This document shows, piece by piece, positions 18,085-26,439 of a DNA stretch of 54,932 nucleotides. The stretch is from an uncultured Bifidobacterium sp. (GTDB taxonomy: Bacteria > Actinomycetota > Actinomycetes > Actinomycetales > Bifidobacteriaceae). The notes below the pieces were generated by a model, which did no database searches, was not told the origin of the DNA, and saw nothing but the letters and a program-made list of their open reading frames with translations. The first letter of the stretch is position 1; each line of letters starts with the position of its first letter. The stretch covers positions 1-54,932 of the forward strand of contig CALNAE010000254.1 of NCBI GenBank assembly GCA_937874315.1. Direction: 5' to 3'. The translations under genes were made by a program, and so were the position numbers.

Positions 18085-18260
18085 GGTAAGCAGCCTCCAT
18101 TCCTCGGGAAAGTACACGGCAAACCTAACAGATGTGGAACATGAACGCTAGTGCTTATGGCGAAATTTTATGGAACCGGTGTGAGATCGCGCACACTCGC
18201 CCGCGTCCGCCCAGGCTTGTCAAGCGTAAGCGGACACGGCCCGTACCGCCGGCACGGACG
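18085..18260. promoter_or_regulatory. suf operon upstream region
   Basis: This 176-bp gap upstream of sufB contains, on the minus strand, a TTGACA at the distal end and a TAAAAT (CCATAAAATTTC) closer to the gene, but not at canonical spacing to each other. I see no clear Rrf2/SufR palindrome. Confidence 0.3.
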
Positions 18261-19085
18261 CTACATCGCCAATGTCAATCGAATGAGACCGAATGCGAGC
18301 AGCATGGCCGGGTAGCCTATGTAGAACGCCGCTCTGACCCGGCCGCCGCGTCGATTGCCACGATAGCCGAGTCGTCCATTGCGATAATGCAGGAAGACCA
18401 TGCCGATCGATGGCGGCAGCAGACCGCCCATCCCCCAGACGACGCCCGCCAACATCATGGTGTTCTCATGGCTGTCCAGAACATGGAAGATCATCACGAA
18501 ACCCAACAGCAGCAGACCCCCTTGCATGAGGGTCTGCCGTACAAAGATGTGGAAAAGAACCATGTCTAGCGCGGCAGCCAGCACGGTCAGCACCCGAACC
18601 GCCCAGGCCGCCCAGTCTCGCCGGGTGTCGTAATATCGGAAGATCCACAGCACCACAACGCAGATGAGCACGGCCCAGACAGGACTCTGCGAGCCAGAAT
18701 CCCAAACCCTGCCGGTCGTGGACATGTCATAGGGCACCTCACTGACGAGCGCCAAGGCCAGCAGCCGCAACGCATACCGTCCCAGATGCGAGGTGTGGCG
18801 CACCGAGTCGAGCGTCAACCAGGCGAAGATGGGAAGCGCGCACCAGGAGACGGCTTCGAACAACAGCGCGAACGACATGTCGGAGATCGAGGCCTTCCGC
18901 AGATTCGACCCCAGCGCCGGAATCAGCATCGAGGAGCCGATCAGGCCGATCACAATGAAGATATAACCGATGATTTTCAGCCGGAGATCAGACAGGCCGC
19001 GAACCCTGCTTGGATCCGCGGCCTGTCTGGCCTCCTCAGGTGTGAGGTAAGAATCGCTCAGCGGTGCCTGATGTCTTTTGGTCAT
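18261..19085 (-). CDS. TraX-family integral membrane protein
   Basis: This 274-residue protein is very hydrophobic, with about seven or eight membrane segments. It has the TraX-family features: an ALPIFAWLTLDSVRHTSHLGRY-type segment followed by LLALALVSEVPYDM and the C-terminal FLHYRNGRLGYR. The founding TraX acetylates F-pilin, but chromosomal members are of unknown function and are related to membrane acyltransferases. The ATG at 19085 has no strong ribosome site; an alternative Met is at 19118. It follows malG by about 46 bp on the same strand and may be cotranscribed. No pilus genes are nearby. Confidence 0.75.
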   Translation of the reverse strand: MTKRHQAPLSDSYLTPEEARQAADPSRVRGLSDLRLKIIGYIFIVIGLIGSSMLIPALGSNLRKASISDMSFALLFEAVSWCALPIFAWLTLDSVRHTSHLGRYALRLLALALVSEVPYDMSTTGRVWDSGSQSPVWAVLICVVVLWIFRYYDTRRDWAAWAVRVLTVLAAALDMVLFHIFVRQTLMQGGLLLLGFVMIFHVLDSHENTMMLAGVVWGMGGLLPPSIGMVFLHYRNGRLGYRGNRRGGRVRAAFYIGYPAMLLAFGLIRLTLAM

Positions 19086-19130
19086 AGGCTCGAGCTTAGC
19101 GCATATCGATTCGGACACGATCGAACGGTC

Positions 19131-20018
19131 CTACCCCTTCACCGATCCGGACATCGACTCGGTGTAGAACCGCTGCATGATCATGAACAGAACGGCGATC
19201 GGCACTGATACGCACACGGCACCCGCCGCGAACCGCGCATACCACTGAGTGAGCCAGCCCTGGCCCTGGATCATCTGCCACAGCCCCAAGGCGACCGTGA
19301 AGTTGTTCTGTGTGCGCGTGATGGCCTTGGCCAGCACGAAGTCGAGCCACGGTCCGAGGAATGAGGTGATGACCTGATACACCACCATCGGACGGGCCAC
19401 GGGCAGGATGATCTTTGTGAAGATCTGCCATTTGGTGCATCCGTCCAGGGTCGCGGCCTCGTCCAGCGACATCGGGATAGTGTCCATGTAGCCCTTCATA
19501 ACGAAGAAGCCTGCGCCGGATCCGGCCGAATACACCACGATCAGGCCGATGACGATGGGCAGACCCGAATTAGTCAGTCCCATCGTTTTTAGGATGTAAT
19601 ACAGCGAGGCGACCACCATGATGCCCGGGAACATGCCGAGGACCAACACGATGTTCATGAACTTGGTGCGGAAGCTGAAACGCATGCGACTGAGCGAATA
19701 CGACACGGCGAGCACGAAGGAGGTCGAAATCAGGCAGGTGAAGACGGCGACGACAAAGGTGCGCAGGTACATCTGGCCGAACTCCAACTGCGAATTATCA
19801 GTCCACAGCTGCACGTAGTTGTGCAACGTGTACTGCGTCGGGATGAAACCGCTGCTGTACGGGCCGGGGAAGGCGTTGAACGATTCCATAACGATCCAGA
19901 AGATCGGCACCAGCCAGATAATGCCCATGATCCCCAAGAACAGATAGGTCAGTGCGTCGCCGACGCGTCGGCGAGTATATGAATGTCCGCTCGCGATGTT
20001 CGATGTTGTCTTGTCCAT
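19131..20018 (-). CDS. sugar ABC transporter permease, MalG type
   Basis: This 295-residue inner-membrane permease has six predicted membrane helices. The cytoplasmic EAA loop DEAATLDGCTKWQIFTKI contacts the ATPase. The final SMSGSVKG matches the MalG C-terminus (E. coli MalG ends AGSVKG-like). The start lies one base after the malF stop with GGAGG upstream, so the two permeases are coupled. Substrate is probably maltose, maltodextrin or a related alpha-glucoside, judged from neighbours. Confidence 0.93.
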   Translation of the reverse strand: MDKTTSNIASGHSYTRRRVGDALTYLFLGIMGIIWLVPIFWIVMESFNAFPGPYSSGFIPTQYTLHNYVQLWTDNSQLEFGQMYLRTFVVAVFTCLISTSFVLAVSYSLSRMRFSFRTKFMNIVLVLGMFPGIMVVASLYYILKTMGLTNSGLPIVIGLIVVYSAGSGAGFFVMKGYMDTIPMSLDEAATLDGCTKWQIFTKIILPVARPMVVYQVITSFLGPWLDFVLAKAITRTQNNFTVALGLWQMIQGQGWLTQWYARFAAGAVCVSVPIAVLFMIMQRFYTESMSGSVKG

Positions 20019-20019
20019 G

Positions 20020-21459
20020 TTATTGGAATCCTCCCTCGTTCTTGTATGAACCAGAGCTGCGATACGTGATCAGTGAGATGACGGCCAGCACGACGAAGGT
20101 GAAGATGCCGATGACCGAGGCCATCGAGTAATTCCCCTTGTCGATCGACAGCGAATAGATCCAGGTGATCAACAGATCGGTGGCCCCTGCCGACTGGCCG
20201 GTCGGCGTCGGCCCTCCCCCGGTCAGCAGATAGATGACGTTGAAGTTGTTGACGTTCCCGACGAATGTGGTGATCAGGTAAGGCGTCATGACGAAGAACA
20301 TATAGGGCATGGTCACGTTGCGGAAGAGCTGCCACGCGTTGGCGCCATCCACGCGCGCGGCCTCATAGAGCTCTGCCGGGATGTTCTGCAGGATGCCTGT
20401 GACCTGCATGATCGTGAACGGGATGCCTACCCACAGATTGATAATGATGACGGTCACACGCGCCCACCATGGGTTGGACCAGAACGGCAACGGCGAGGTG
20501 ATCCAATGGGCGTTCATCAAGAGGTTGTTGACGATGCCCGACTGCCCGAGCATCAGATTCATGATAAGCAACGACACGAATTGCGGCACGGCGATGGACA
20601 TGGCGAAAACCGAACGCCAGAACCCTTTGAACCTGATTCCCGGCCGGTTGATCAGCATGGCCATGAACATGCCGAGGAAGTAGTTCAGGAACGTCGCGAA
20701 GAAGGCCCATACCAACGTCCAGACAGCGACCTGAAGGAAGAGGTTCAGATTGACGCTCAGACCGCTCTGGTTGGAGAACAACGTTTCGAAGTTTCGCAGG
20801 CCGACCCAACCGAACGTGCTGACGTACCTGGGATTGCCGTTGGGCCCGTATCCGGTGAAGGCCATCGAGATCATGTAAATCAACGGCAGCACCGTGAAGA
20901 TCAGGATGCCCAGGACGGGCAACGACATCAGCGAATTCTGCGCGTTTCGATCGGTGAGATCTTTGAGATCCTCCCTGATGCCAGGGGCCTTGCCGTCGAG
21001 TTTGGCAAGGGACTGCGCACGGTAGGCGGAACGGACGGCGAACCACCAGAAGGCGGCGAAGCATGCGATGACGAACAGGCTTGCCATGCCATACAGCAAC
21101 ATGACATATGAGGGCTCGGTCGTTGTGGAAACCGAGAAGCCGTCCTGGATGACATTGACCAGCCTGCCACCGGTGTCGAGACGACCCAGTCCTGCGATGT
21201 TGCTCGCCCCACCGTCGATCATGAAGACGATGAAGGCCACCTCGACCAGCAACCAGCACAGGCCCTTGACGATTTGGCCCCGCACCATATTCCCCAGTCC
21301 CAAGACGATGTAACTCAGATATGTCCACACATCGCCGTGCCTACATGCCGCGCGGAAGGTGTACGGATTGGGTGAATAATCAACGCGTCTTGTCTTCTTG
21401 GACCGTGACGGTCCGCCGGCCTTGCGTGCCCCCGAAGGAGCGATTACGACGTCACTCAC
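20020..21459 (-). CDS. sugar ABC transporter permease, MalF type
   Basis: This 479-residue MalF-like permease has an N-terminal pair of helices, a long loop (about residues 95-190), and a core permease domain. The EAA motif is YEAARVDGANAWQLFRNVT. The NNFNVIYLLTGGGP block near the C-terminus is characteristic of MalF. I chose GTG at 21459 (VSDVVIAPSG); the open frame to 21519 contains no better start. The first 30 residues are basic and Ser/Gly-rich. It lies between malE and malG. Confidence 0.92.
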   Translation of the reverse strand: MSDVVIAPSGARKAGGPSRSKKTRRVDYSPNPYTFRAACRHGDVWTYLSYIVLGLGNMVRGQIVKGLCWLLVEVAFIVFMIDGGASNIAGLGRLDTGGRLVNVIQDGFSVSTTTEPSYVMLLYGMASLFVIACFAAFWWFAVRSAYRAQSLAKLDGKAPGIREDLKDLTDRNAQNSLMSLPVLGILIFTVLPLIYMISMAFTGYGPNGNPRYVSTFGWVGLRNFETLFSNQSGLSVNLNLFLQVAVWTLVWAFFATFLNYFLGMFMAMLINRPGIRFKGFWRSVFAMSIAVPQFVSLLIMNLMLGQSGIVNNLLMNAHWITSPLPFWSNPWWARVTVIIINLWVGIPFTIMQVTGILQNIPAELYEAARVDGANAWQLFRNVTMPYMFFVMTPYLITTFVGNVNNFNVIYLLTGGGPTPTGQSAGATDLLITWIYSLSIDKGNYSMASVIGIFTFVVLAVISLITYRSSGSYKNEGGFQ

Positions 21460-21594
21460 TTGTGAACCAACTTTCTCAAACGGAATCAACGGGCAAAAGC
21501 GCCGACGCGTCCGGGTCACTACCCCGGCCTGTCGGCGCTTTCGCGGTAAATCGATAATCGAATTCGCGATTGCGACCGGTCGCGCCGGCCGTTC

Positions 21595-22914
21595 TCAGTT
21601 TGTTTTGCCGTTCAGCGAGTTGTTGAACGCCGTCGTCTGGGCGTTCGCGTTGTCCAGCGTCACCGTGCCGTTCGCCAGATTGGTGCCGAAATTGGTCGCC
21701 GGGGTCCAGAAGTTGTTGTTCATGATGTCAAGCGTCGGCTGCAGAACCGAGGTGTTCGCGATTGTCGCGAACTGTGCCGCGGCGACCGGATTCGACTTGA
21801 TCGAAGCGTTGTTGGTCAGCGTCACATCGGAAGGAATCTGGCCGTAGTCCTGATACATGTAGAGCTGCGACTGGGTGCCACCGAGGTAGGCTGCGAAGAC
21901 CTGAGCCGCCTTCTGTTGCGCGGCCTTGGTGTTGCCGTCGTGAACCTTGGCGGAGGGATTCCAACCGACCGCCTTCGATCCCGCGAAGGACTTCATCTGA
22001 TGGCTCTTGCCGTTGAGAGTGAAGGTCGGCAGCTGCGCTGCGCTCATCTTCGAACCAAGCTTCTGCTTGATCACCGAACCGTCCCAGGTGCCTGAGAAGT
22101 ATGCGGCGACCTCACCTGATTCGAATGCCTTGAGTCCGGCGTCATCGCCTGCCAACCCCGGGGTCGAGATGGCGTAATTCGAATTCTTGGCCAGCTTCAC
22201 CAGATACTTCGTGACCTCGGGATTGTCGAATTTGACGCCTGCTGTGGCATCGGTCCCCTTGGAACCGTACAGGGTCCCACCGCCACCGAAGTAGAAGGCC
22301 GGGAAGTACCAGGAATTGGCCAGCGGGAATGCGATCTTGGCCTTCGCCAGCATGGCATCGAAATCCTTCACATCACTTTTGGTGAGCATGGAGTTGTTGT
22401 AATACATGAACCAGGTGTTGGCGGTGTAAGGAATGCCGTAGATCTTGCCGTCCTGGGAGATCGAGTCGAGCATGACCCTCGAGTTCTGGGTTTTGACCTG
22501 GCTGATGATATTCGTGTTGGTCTGGACTCCGACGCCGTTGGACTTGATCAACGCACCCAGCTGATCGTTGGCGTACATGTAGACGTCCGCTGCCGCCGTC
22601 GGATCCTGGTTGACCGTCTTGCCGGCATCGGCTTCACCGACGACGGAGTTCTTGAACGATACCCCGGGATGAGCCTTCTTGAAATCGGCTTCGATCTGCT
22701 TCATGGAGGACTTGCCATTGGGTCCAGGCTGGAGATTCTGCTGCGGAGCCCACACCGTCAGTGTGACCTTGCCCAGATCCAACTTGTTCAGGCTTGCGGT
22801 CGTGTCCCCCGTGCCGGATGAAGAATTTCCTGAATTGCTCGATCCGCCGCAGCCTGCGAACGCCAACGTTGCGGCGGCGACCACGGCCATGCCGATAAAC
22901 TTATTAACTTTCAT
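21595..22914 (-). CDS. maltose/maltodextrin-binding lipoprotein (MalE type)
   Basis: This 439-residue extracellular solute-binding protein of family 1 begins with a lipoprotein signal: basic MKVNK, a hydrophobic stretch, and the lipobox LAFAGC with Cys at about 21. A Ser/Gly/Asn linker follows. The mature part has YGIPYTANTWFMYYNNSML and GKSHQMKSFAGSKAVGWNP, similar to MalE-like proteins. It heads the malE-F-G operon. AGGAG and AGGAA precede the ATG. A candidate promoter lies at 23034-23062 and operators lie between. Confidence 0.93.
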   Translation of the reverse strand: MKVNKFIGMAVVAAATLAFAGCGGSSNSGNSSSGTGDTTASLNKLDLGKVTLTVWAPQQNLQPGPNGKSSMKQIEADFKKAHPGVSFKNSVVGEADAGKTVNQDPTAAADVYMYANDQLGALIKSNGVGVQTNTNIISQVKTQNSRVMLDSISQDGKIYGIPYTANTWFMYYNNSMLTKSDVKDFDAMLAKAKIAFPLANSWYFPAFYFGGGGTLYGSKGTDATAGVKFDNPEVTKYLVKLAKNSNYAISTPGLAGDDAGLKAFESGEVAAYFSGTWDGSVIKQKLGSKMSAAQLPTFTLNGKSHQMKSFAGSKAVGWNPSAKVHDGNTKAAQQKAAQVFAAYLGGTQSQLYMYQDYGQIPSDVTLTNNASIKSNPVAAAQFATIANTSVLQPTLDIMNNNFWTPATNFGTNLANGTVTLDNANAQTTAFNNSLNGKTN

Positions 22915-22941
22915 TTCCTGTTAACTCCTCTGTGTTAAGGG

Positions 22942-22950
22942 AAACCGTTT
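22942..22950. promoter_or_regulatory. possible LacI-family site before malE
   Basis: AAAC-C-GTTT is an odd-length palindrome 28 bp upstream of malE, inside GGGAAACCGTTTGTTC. It would lie in the malE 5' UTR. Confidence 0.35.
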
Positions 22951-23033
22951 GTTCTCTCTTCCTCGCCGGTAAGCCGCATACCATCGTTGGACGTTGCGTT
23001 TCGCCGGTTGATAGCCACACGCCATCACGTGTA

Positions 23034-23062
23034 ACTCTAGCAGGATCGACGATGAAGTGCAA
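23034..23062 (-). promoter_or_regulatory. candidate malE promoter
   Basis: On the minus strand, TTGCAC (23057-23062) and TAGAGT (23034-23039) are separated by exactly 17 bases, with TGC directly before the -10. The 11-bp inverted repeat abuts the -35. Confidence 0.5.
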
Positions 23063-23102
23063 CCGTATGCAAAGGCATCCGCGTTCTGGCGTTGCATACG
23101 GT
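23062..23102. promoter_or_regulatory. 11-bp inverted repeat at the malE -35
   Basis: ACCGTATGCAA (23062-23072) and TTGCATACGGT (23092-23102) are perfect inverted copies 19 bp apart, about three helical turns between centres. One arm touches the -35 of malE. This fits an activator or a second regulator distinct from the local LacI protein. Confidence 0.45.
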
Positions 23103-23227
23103 AAGGTCACGGACAACGGCCATCTCCGACGTTTTACACAGGGCATATGTTCGGGAATGTAGCCAATCTCACAGTCCATCGATACGACGATGGCCATGTA
23201 CGCCTGAACCGGCGATATTTCACGAAC

Positions 23228-23243
23228 TTGCCAACGTTTGCAA
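23228..23243. promoter_or_regulatory. LacI-family operator
   Basis: TTGCCAACGTTTGCAA is a 16-bp palindrome centred on CG with 14 symmetric positions. It fits the GCAAACGTTTGC consensus of MalR-like repressors. It lies 101 bp before the GH13 start and is a good target for the LacI-type regulator encoded at 25128. Confidence 0.6.
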
Positions 23244-23344
23244 CACTCCAGCTAAGTCAGGACCGTGCCGTGATACAGTCTTTGGGCAAGCTGCACCCAA
23301 GACGTATACGCCATCAACGGATGAGGCGGAAGGAATCACAGACG

Positions 23345-25057
23345 ATGAGCACAATGGCATGCGACGACCGGACCGATCTCGACGAGCAGACATCGAAGGA
23401 CGCGCCACAGTCACCGGGACACCCGGCGTGGCTGAAATCCGCTGTATTCTATGAAATCTATCCGCAAAGCTTCCGCGATTCCAACGCAGACGGCATCGGC
23501 GATCTGCCGGGCATCATCGAAAAGCTCGACTATATCGAGAACCTCGGGTGCAACGCCCTGTGGATCAATCCATGTTTCGACTCGCCCTTCAAGGACGCCG
23601 GATACGACGTACGGGACTATCGGCGTGTCGCACCACGATACGGAACAAACGAGGATCTGATCGAACTCTTCCGGCAGGCCCATGGCCGCGGCATCCACGT
23701 GCTGCTTGATCTGGTGCCCGGACACACCAGCGAGGAACACGAATGGTTCGTGCAGAGCAAGCGCGCCGAACGCAGTGCGTTCTCCGATCGTTACATCTGG
23801 ACGGACAGCGCCTTCCACGGCTACTCGATGCCGTTCATAGGCGGTGAAAGCGAGCGCGACGCCACGTATATCCTCAACTTCTTCAAATGCCAACCCGCGC
23901 TCAACTATGGCTTCGCCAAGCGAGACCAACCCTGGCAGAGCGCCCCCGATTCGCAGGCGGCACAGGGTACTCAGGCGGCCATGATCGACATCATGCGGTT
24001 CTGGTTGGCACGGGGTTGTGATGGGTTCCGCGTGGATATGGCGAACTCTCTGGTGAAGAACGACGGCGATGACAAGCCGGAGACGATACGGGTCTGGCGG
24101 CATATGCTGGGAACGGTCAAACGTGAATACCCGCAGTCGGCTTTCGTGTCCGAATGGGGAGTGCCCAAGCAGGCGCTTGCGGCCGGGTTCGACATGGACT
24201 TCTACCTCGACTGGCGCTGGGACGGGACCGGCAACGGCTATAACTTACTCGCCCGCAACGTGGACGACGCATTGGACGAGCGGCATGACCACAGTTATTT
24301 CAGCGCCGTGGGAGGCGGCAGCATCCGCGCGTTCCTGGACGATTACCTCCCCCAATACGAAGCGAGCAAGGACTACGGTGATTTCTGCTTCATCACATGC
24401 AACCACGATTCGCCGCGTCTGGCCCCGCGCCTGACCGCCCGTGAGCGCGCGATTGCCTACGGCATGTTCCTCACCATGCCCGGAGTGCCGTTCCTGTATT
24501 ACGGCGACGAAATCGGCATGCGATACCGCAGCCTGCCCACGGTAGAGGGGGGATACGCGAGAACCGGCAGCCGCACGCCTATGCAGTGGGACGACGGCGA
24601 CAATCTCGGGTTCTCCGAGGCGCCGGCTACGGTGTTGTATCTTCCTGTGGATGATGCGGATGACGCCCCGACGGTCGCCGATCAGTTGGACGATGAACAC
24701 TCGACTCTCACATGGGTACGACGACTGCTGGCATTGCGCGCCGAACGGGAGGCGCTGCGTGCATCATCATCCTTCGCGGTAACCACAGCACCCGACGATG
24801 GCCGCGTATTCGCCTATCGTCGATGCTCACCGCAAGGCGAGGAACTGCTGGTGGCGATGAATCCCGGCATCCGCGCCGAACGGGTCTTCGCGTCTTCGGA
24901 TCCCGCGCATGACGCCGAAAACCGTGCCTCCAACGAACAGAAGCACATCCAAGCCGCCGCCACGCATGATCCGTTGATATCGCTTGGATCGTACAGCTGG
25001 GACCAGGATGGACTCATCATGGGTCCACAAAGTTTCGCGATATTTGCGTTGCGTTAG
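23345..25057 (+). CDS. GH13-family alpha-glucosidase or related glycosidase
   Basis: This 570-residue cytoplasmic GH13 enzyme begins with AVFYEIYPQSFRDSNADGIGD. Catalytic sites are visible: the nucleophile Asp in GFRVDMANS, the acid/base Glu in AFVSEWG, and the transition-state Asp in ITCNHDSPRLA. FLYYGDEIGM follows. Region I reads DLVPGHTS, where most oligo-1,6-glucosidases and alpha-glucosidases have an Asn-His. The family also includes trehalose synthase-like and sucrose-active members, so specificity is open. I chose ATG at 23345 with AAGGA about ten bases upstream; a longer frame to 23147 crosses the operator region. It is divergent from malEFG and probably cleaves the imported sugar. 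Confidence 0.88.
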   Translation: MSTMACDDRTDLDEQTSKDAPQSPGHPAWLKSAVFYEIYPQSFRDSNADGIGDLPGIIEKLDYIENLGCNALWINPCFDSPFKDAGYDVRDYRRVAPRYGTNEDLIELFRQAHGRGIHVLLDLVPGHTSEEHEWFVQSKRAERSAFSDRYIWTDSAFHGYSMPFIGGESERDATYILNFFKCQPALNYGFAKRDQPWQSAPDSQAAQGTQAAMIDIMRFWLARGCDGFRVDMANSLVKNDGDDKPETIRVWRHMLGTVKREYPQSAFVSEWGVPKQALAAGFDMDFYLDWRWDGTGNGYNLLARNVDDALDERHDHSYFSAVGGGSIRAFLDDYLPQYEASKDYGDFCFITCNHDSPRLAPRLTARERAIAYGMFLTMPGVPFLYYGDEIGMRYRSLPTVEGGYARTGSRTPMQWDDGDNLGFSEAPATVLYLPVDDADDAPTVADQLDDEHSTLTWVRRLLALRAEREALRASSSFAVTTAPDDGRVFAYRRCSPQGEELLVAMNPGIRAERVFASSDPAHDAENRASNEQKHIQAAATHDPLISLGSYSWDQDGLIMGPQSFAIFALR

Positions 25058-25065
25058 ACCGCATT

Positions 25066-25112
25066 CACATATGCAACGCCCGAGGTTCAGGTCGGTGGGC
25101 GTCGCATATGTG
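25066..25112. terminator. bidirectional hairpin, GH13 / lacI 3' ends
   Basis: CACATATGCAACGCCC (25066-25081) pairs with 25097-25112 at 15 of 16 positions, 15-base loop. It lies between two convergent genes. A smaller GTGGGC/GCCCAC hairpin overlaps its right arm. No T-run. Confidence 0.6.
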
Positions 25113-25127
25113 GGCGATGCCCACCAT

Positions 25128-26147
25128 TCAGTCGTCCTGACGTGCCCTGTCCGTGCTCGAACGGATAACCAGCCGCGCATGTACCGTCTCGAACGGTGTG
25201 GAGGTCGTGCCGTGCGCGATGAGATCCAGGGTTTTCCTCGCCGCCAGCTGGGCCATGTGCGACGGATCCTGTCGCACCGTCGTCAACCCCACGTCATGGG
25301 AATAGAAACTGTCGTCGTATCCGATAACGGAGATGTCCCTGGGCACGTCAAAACCGTTACGCTCGAGCTGGAACAGCAACGGGATGGCGATGCCGTCCTC
25401 CTGGCATGCGATGGCAGTGGGCATATGCGACATGCTGAGCAGATCGGTGATAACCGAGCTGATACGATCGGTTCCTTCGGGTGCGACGATGGTCACGGGC
25501 TCGACACCCGAGGCCCGGCACGAAGCCAGAAACGATTCATACCGGCTTTGGACGCTGAAATGCAAGGAAACCGCGCGATCGGTGCGCACATATACGATGT
25601 CCCTGTGATTCAGACCGATGAGGTGCCGGGCGGCAAGTCTGGAACCCTGTTCGTCGTCGATGTTCACGGCGGCGCTGAACCCCGTATTCACGGCATCCAC
25701 GCAATTGATGCCCACGATCGGCACATCCGTTCGCGCGAGCCGCTCGATCTCGTCGGGAGCCACGTCGAAGGACGTCACCAGAACCGCATCGGCATTGCGC
25801 CGAACAGGCAGCATGTCGAAGAACTGACGGCGTTCCTGAATGCTGGAGATCTGGAAGATCGACAGATCGTAGCCCTTATCGTGGAATATCTGATTCAAGC
25901 CCTCGATTATGGAGGCGCTGAACCACAATCTCAGATGATCGCTGATCAGCAACGCGATGCGCATCGTTCTACCGGATTTCAAGGCGGCCGCGGAGCGCGA
26001 AATCGAGAAATCGAGTTCATCGGCGATACGCAGCACCTTGATTCGAGTGGCGTCCGACACCATATTCGGCCTGGTGAATGATCGGGAAACCGTGGAAACC
26101 GACACTTGGGCACGGCTGGCGACATCCCTGATTGTGGCAGCCATCAT
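25128..26147 (-). CDS. LacI-family transcriptional regulator
   Basis: This 339-residue repressor has an N-terminal HTH and hinge (TIRDVASRAQVSVSTVSRSF; later SRSAAALKSGRT) and a periplasmic-binding-protein-like sensor domain ending in ISVIGYDDSFYSHDVGLTTV. Two ATGs lie in tandem at 26147 and 26144, with AAAGGGA upstream; the second has the better spacing. The frame open to 26435 has no ribosome site. Neighbouring malEFG and GH13 genes and the operator at 23228 suggest it represses them and responds to an alpha-glucoside. That link is inferred. Confidence 0.92.
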   Translation of the reverse strand: MMAATIRDVASRAQVSVSTVSRSFTRPNMVSDATRIKVLRIADELDFSISRSAAALKSGRTMRIALLISDHLRLWFSASIIEGLNQIFHDKGYDLSIFQISSIQERRQFFDMLPVRRNADAVLVTSFDVAPDEIERLARTDVPIVGINCVDAVNTGFSAAVNIDDEQGSRLAARHLIGLNHRDIVYVRTDRAVSLHFSVQSRYESFLASCRASGVEPVTIVAPEGTDRISSVITDLLSMSHMPTAIACQEDGIAIPLLFQLERNGFDVPRDISVIGYDDSFYSHDVGLTTVRQDPSHMAQLAARKTLDLIAHGTTSTPFETVHARLVIRSSTDRARQDD

Positions 26148-26351
26148 GGTTCCCTTTCTCTTTCGTCCCTGGCGGATTGACCATGAACGGACGACGGACG
26201 CGTGACGTGAAGCCATCCGACCATATCGGTTATCCTCACCCGCCATTGTAGGGCACGCCGTGCTGACCGGTCTGCATCTGCGCCGAGAACCGCCGCGGGC
26301 AGCGAGTGTGAACACCACCGACAGCCGGTGATGGGCGACCGCAACGACGCG

Positions 26352-26389
26352 GTTGCCGGTGCCACGAACGCAATCGTGGCACCGGCAAC
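26352..26389 (-). terminator. perfect 16-bp hairpin downstream of pyrG
   Basis: GTTGCCGGTGCCACGA (26352-26367) and its exact complement (26374-26389) enclose a six-base loop, 51 bp past the pyrG stop. No U-run follows. It lies in a 292-bp gap that otherwise shows only a weak TACAAT (26245-26250, minus) as a possible lacI -10. Confidence 0.6.
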
Positions 26390-26439
26390 GGATCGCTGTC
26401 ATGCCTACCCGACCCCTAGCATGCAACGGCCCCAAGGGG

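Larger units (their letters stand above)
22915..23344. other. 430-bp divergent control region, malE / GH13
   Basis: No gene is seen. The region contains a malE promoter candidate, an 11-bp inverted repeat (23062-23102), a LacI-type operator (23228-23243), an AAACCGTTT half-symmetric site just before malE (22942-22950), and TGA-TACAGT, a possible -10 for the GH13 gene. Confidence 0.6.

Noticed and set aside
24984..26081. 365-codon plus-strand ORF opposite the LacI gene
   Set aside because: Overlaps a well-supported regulator and the convergent terminator; no family features.
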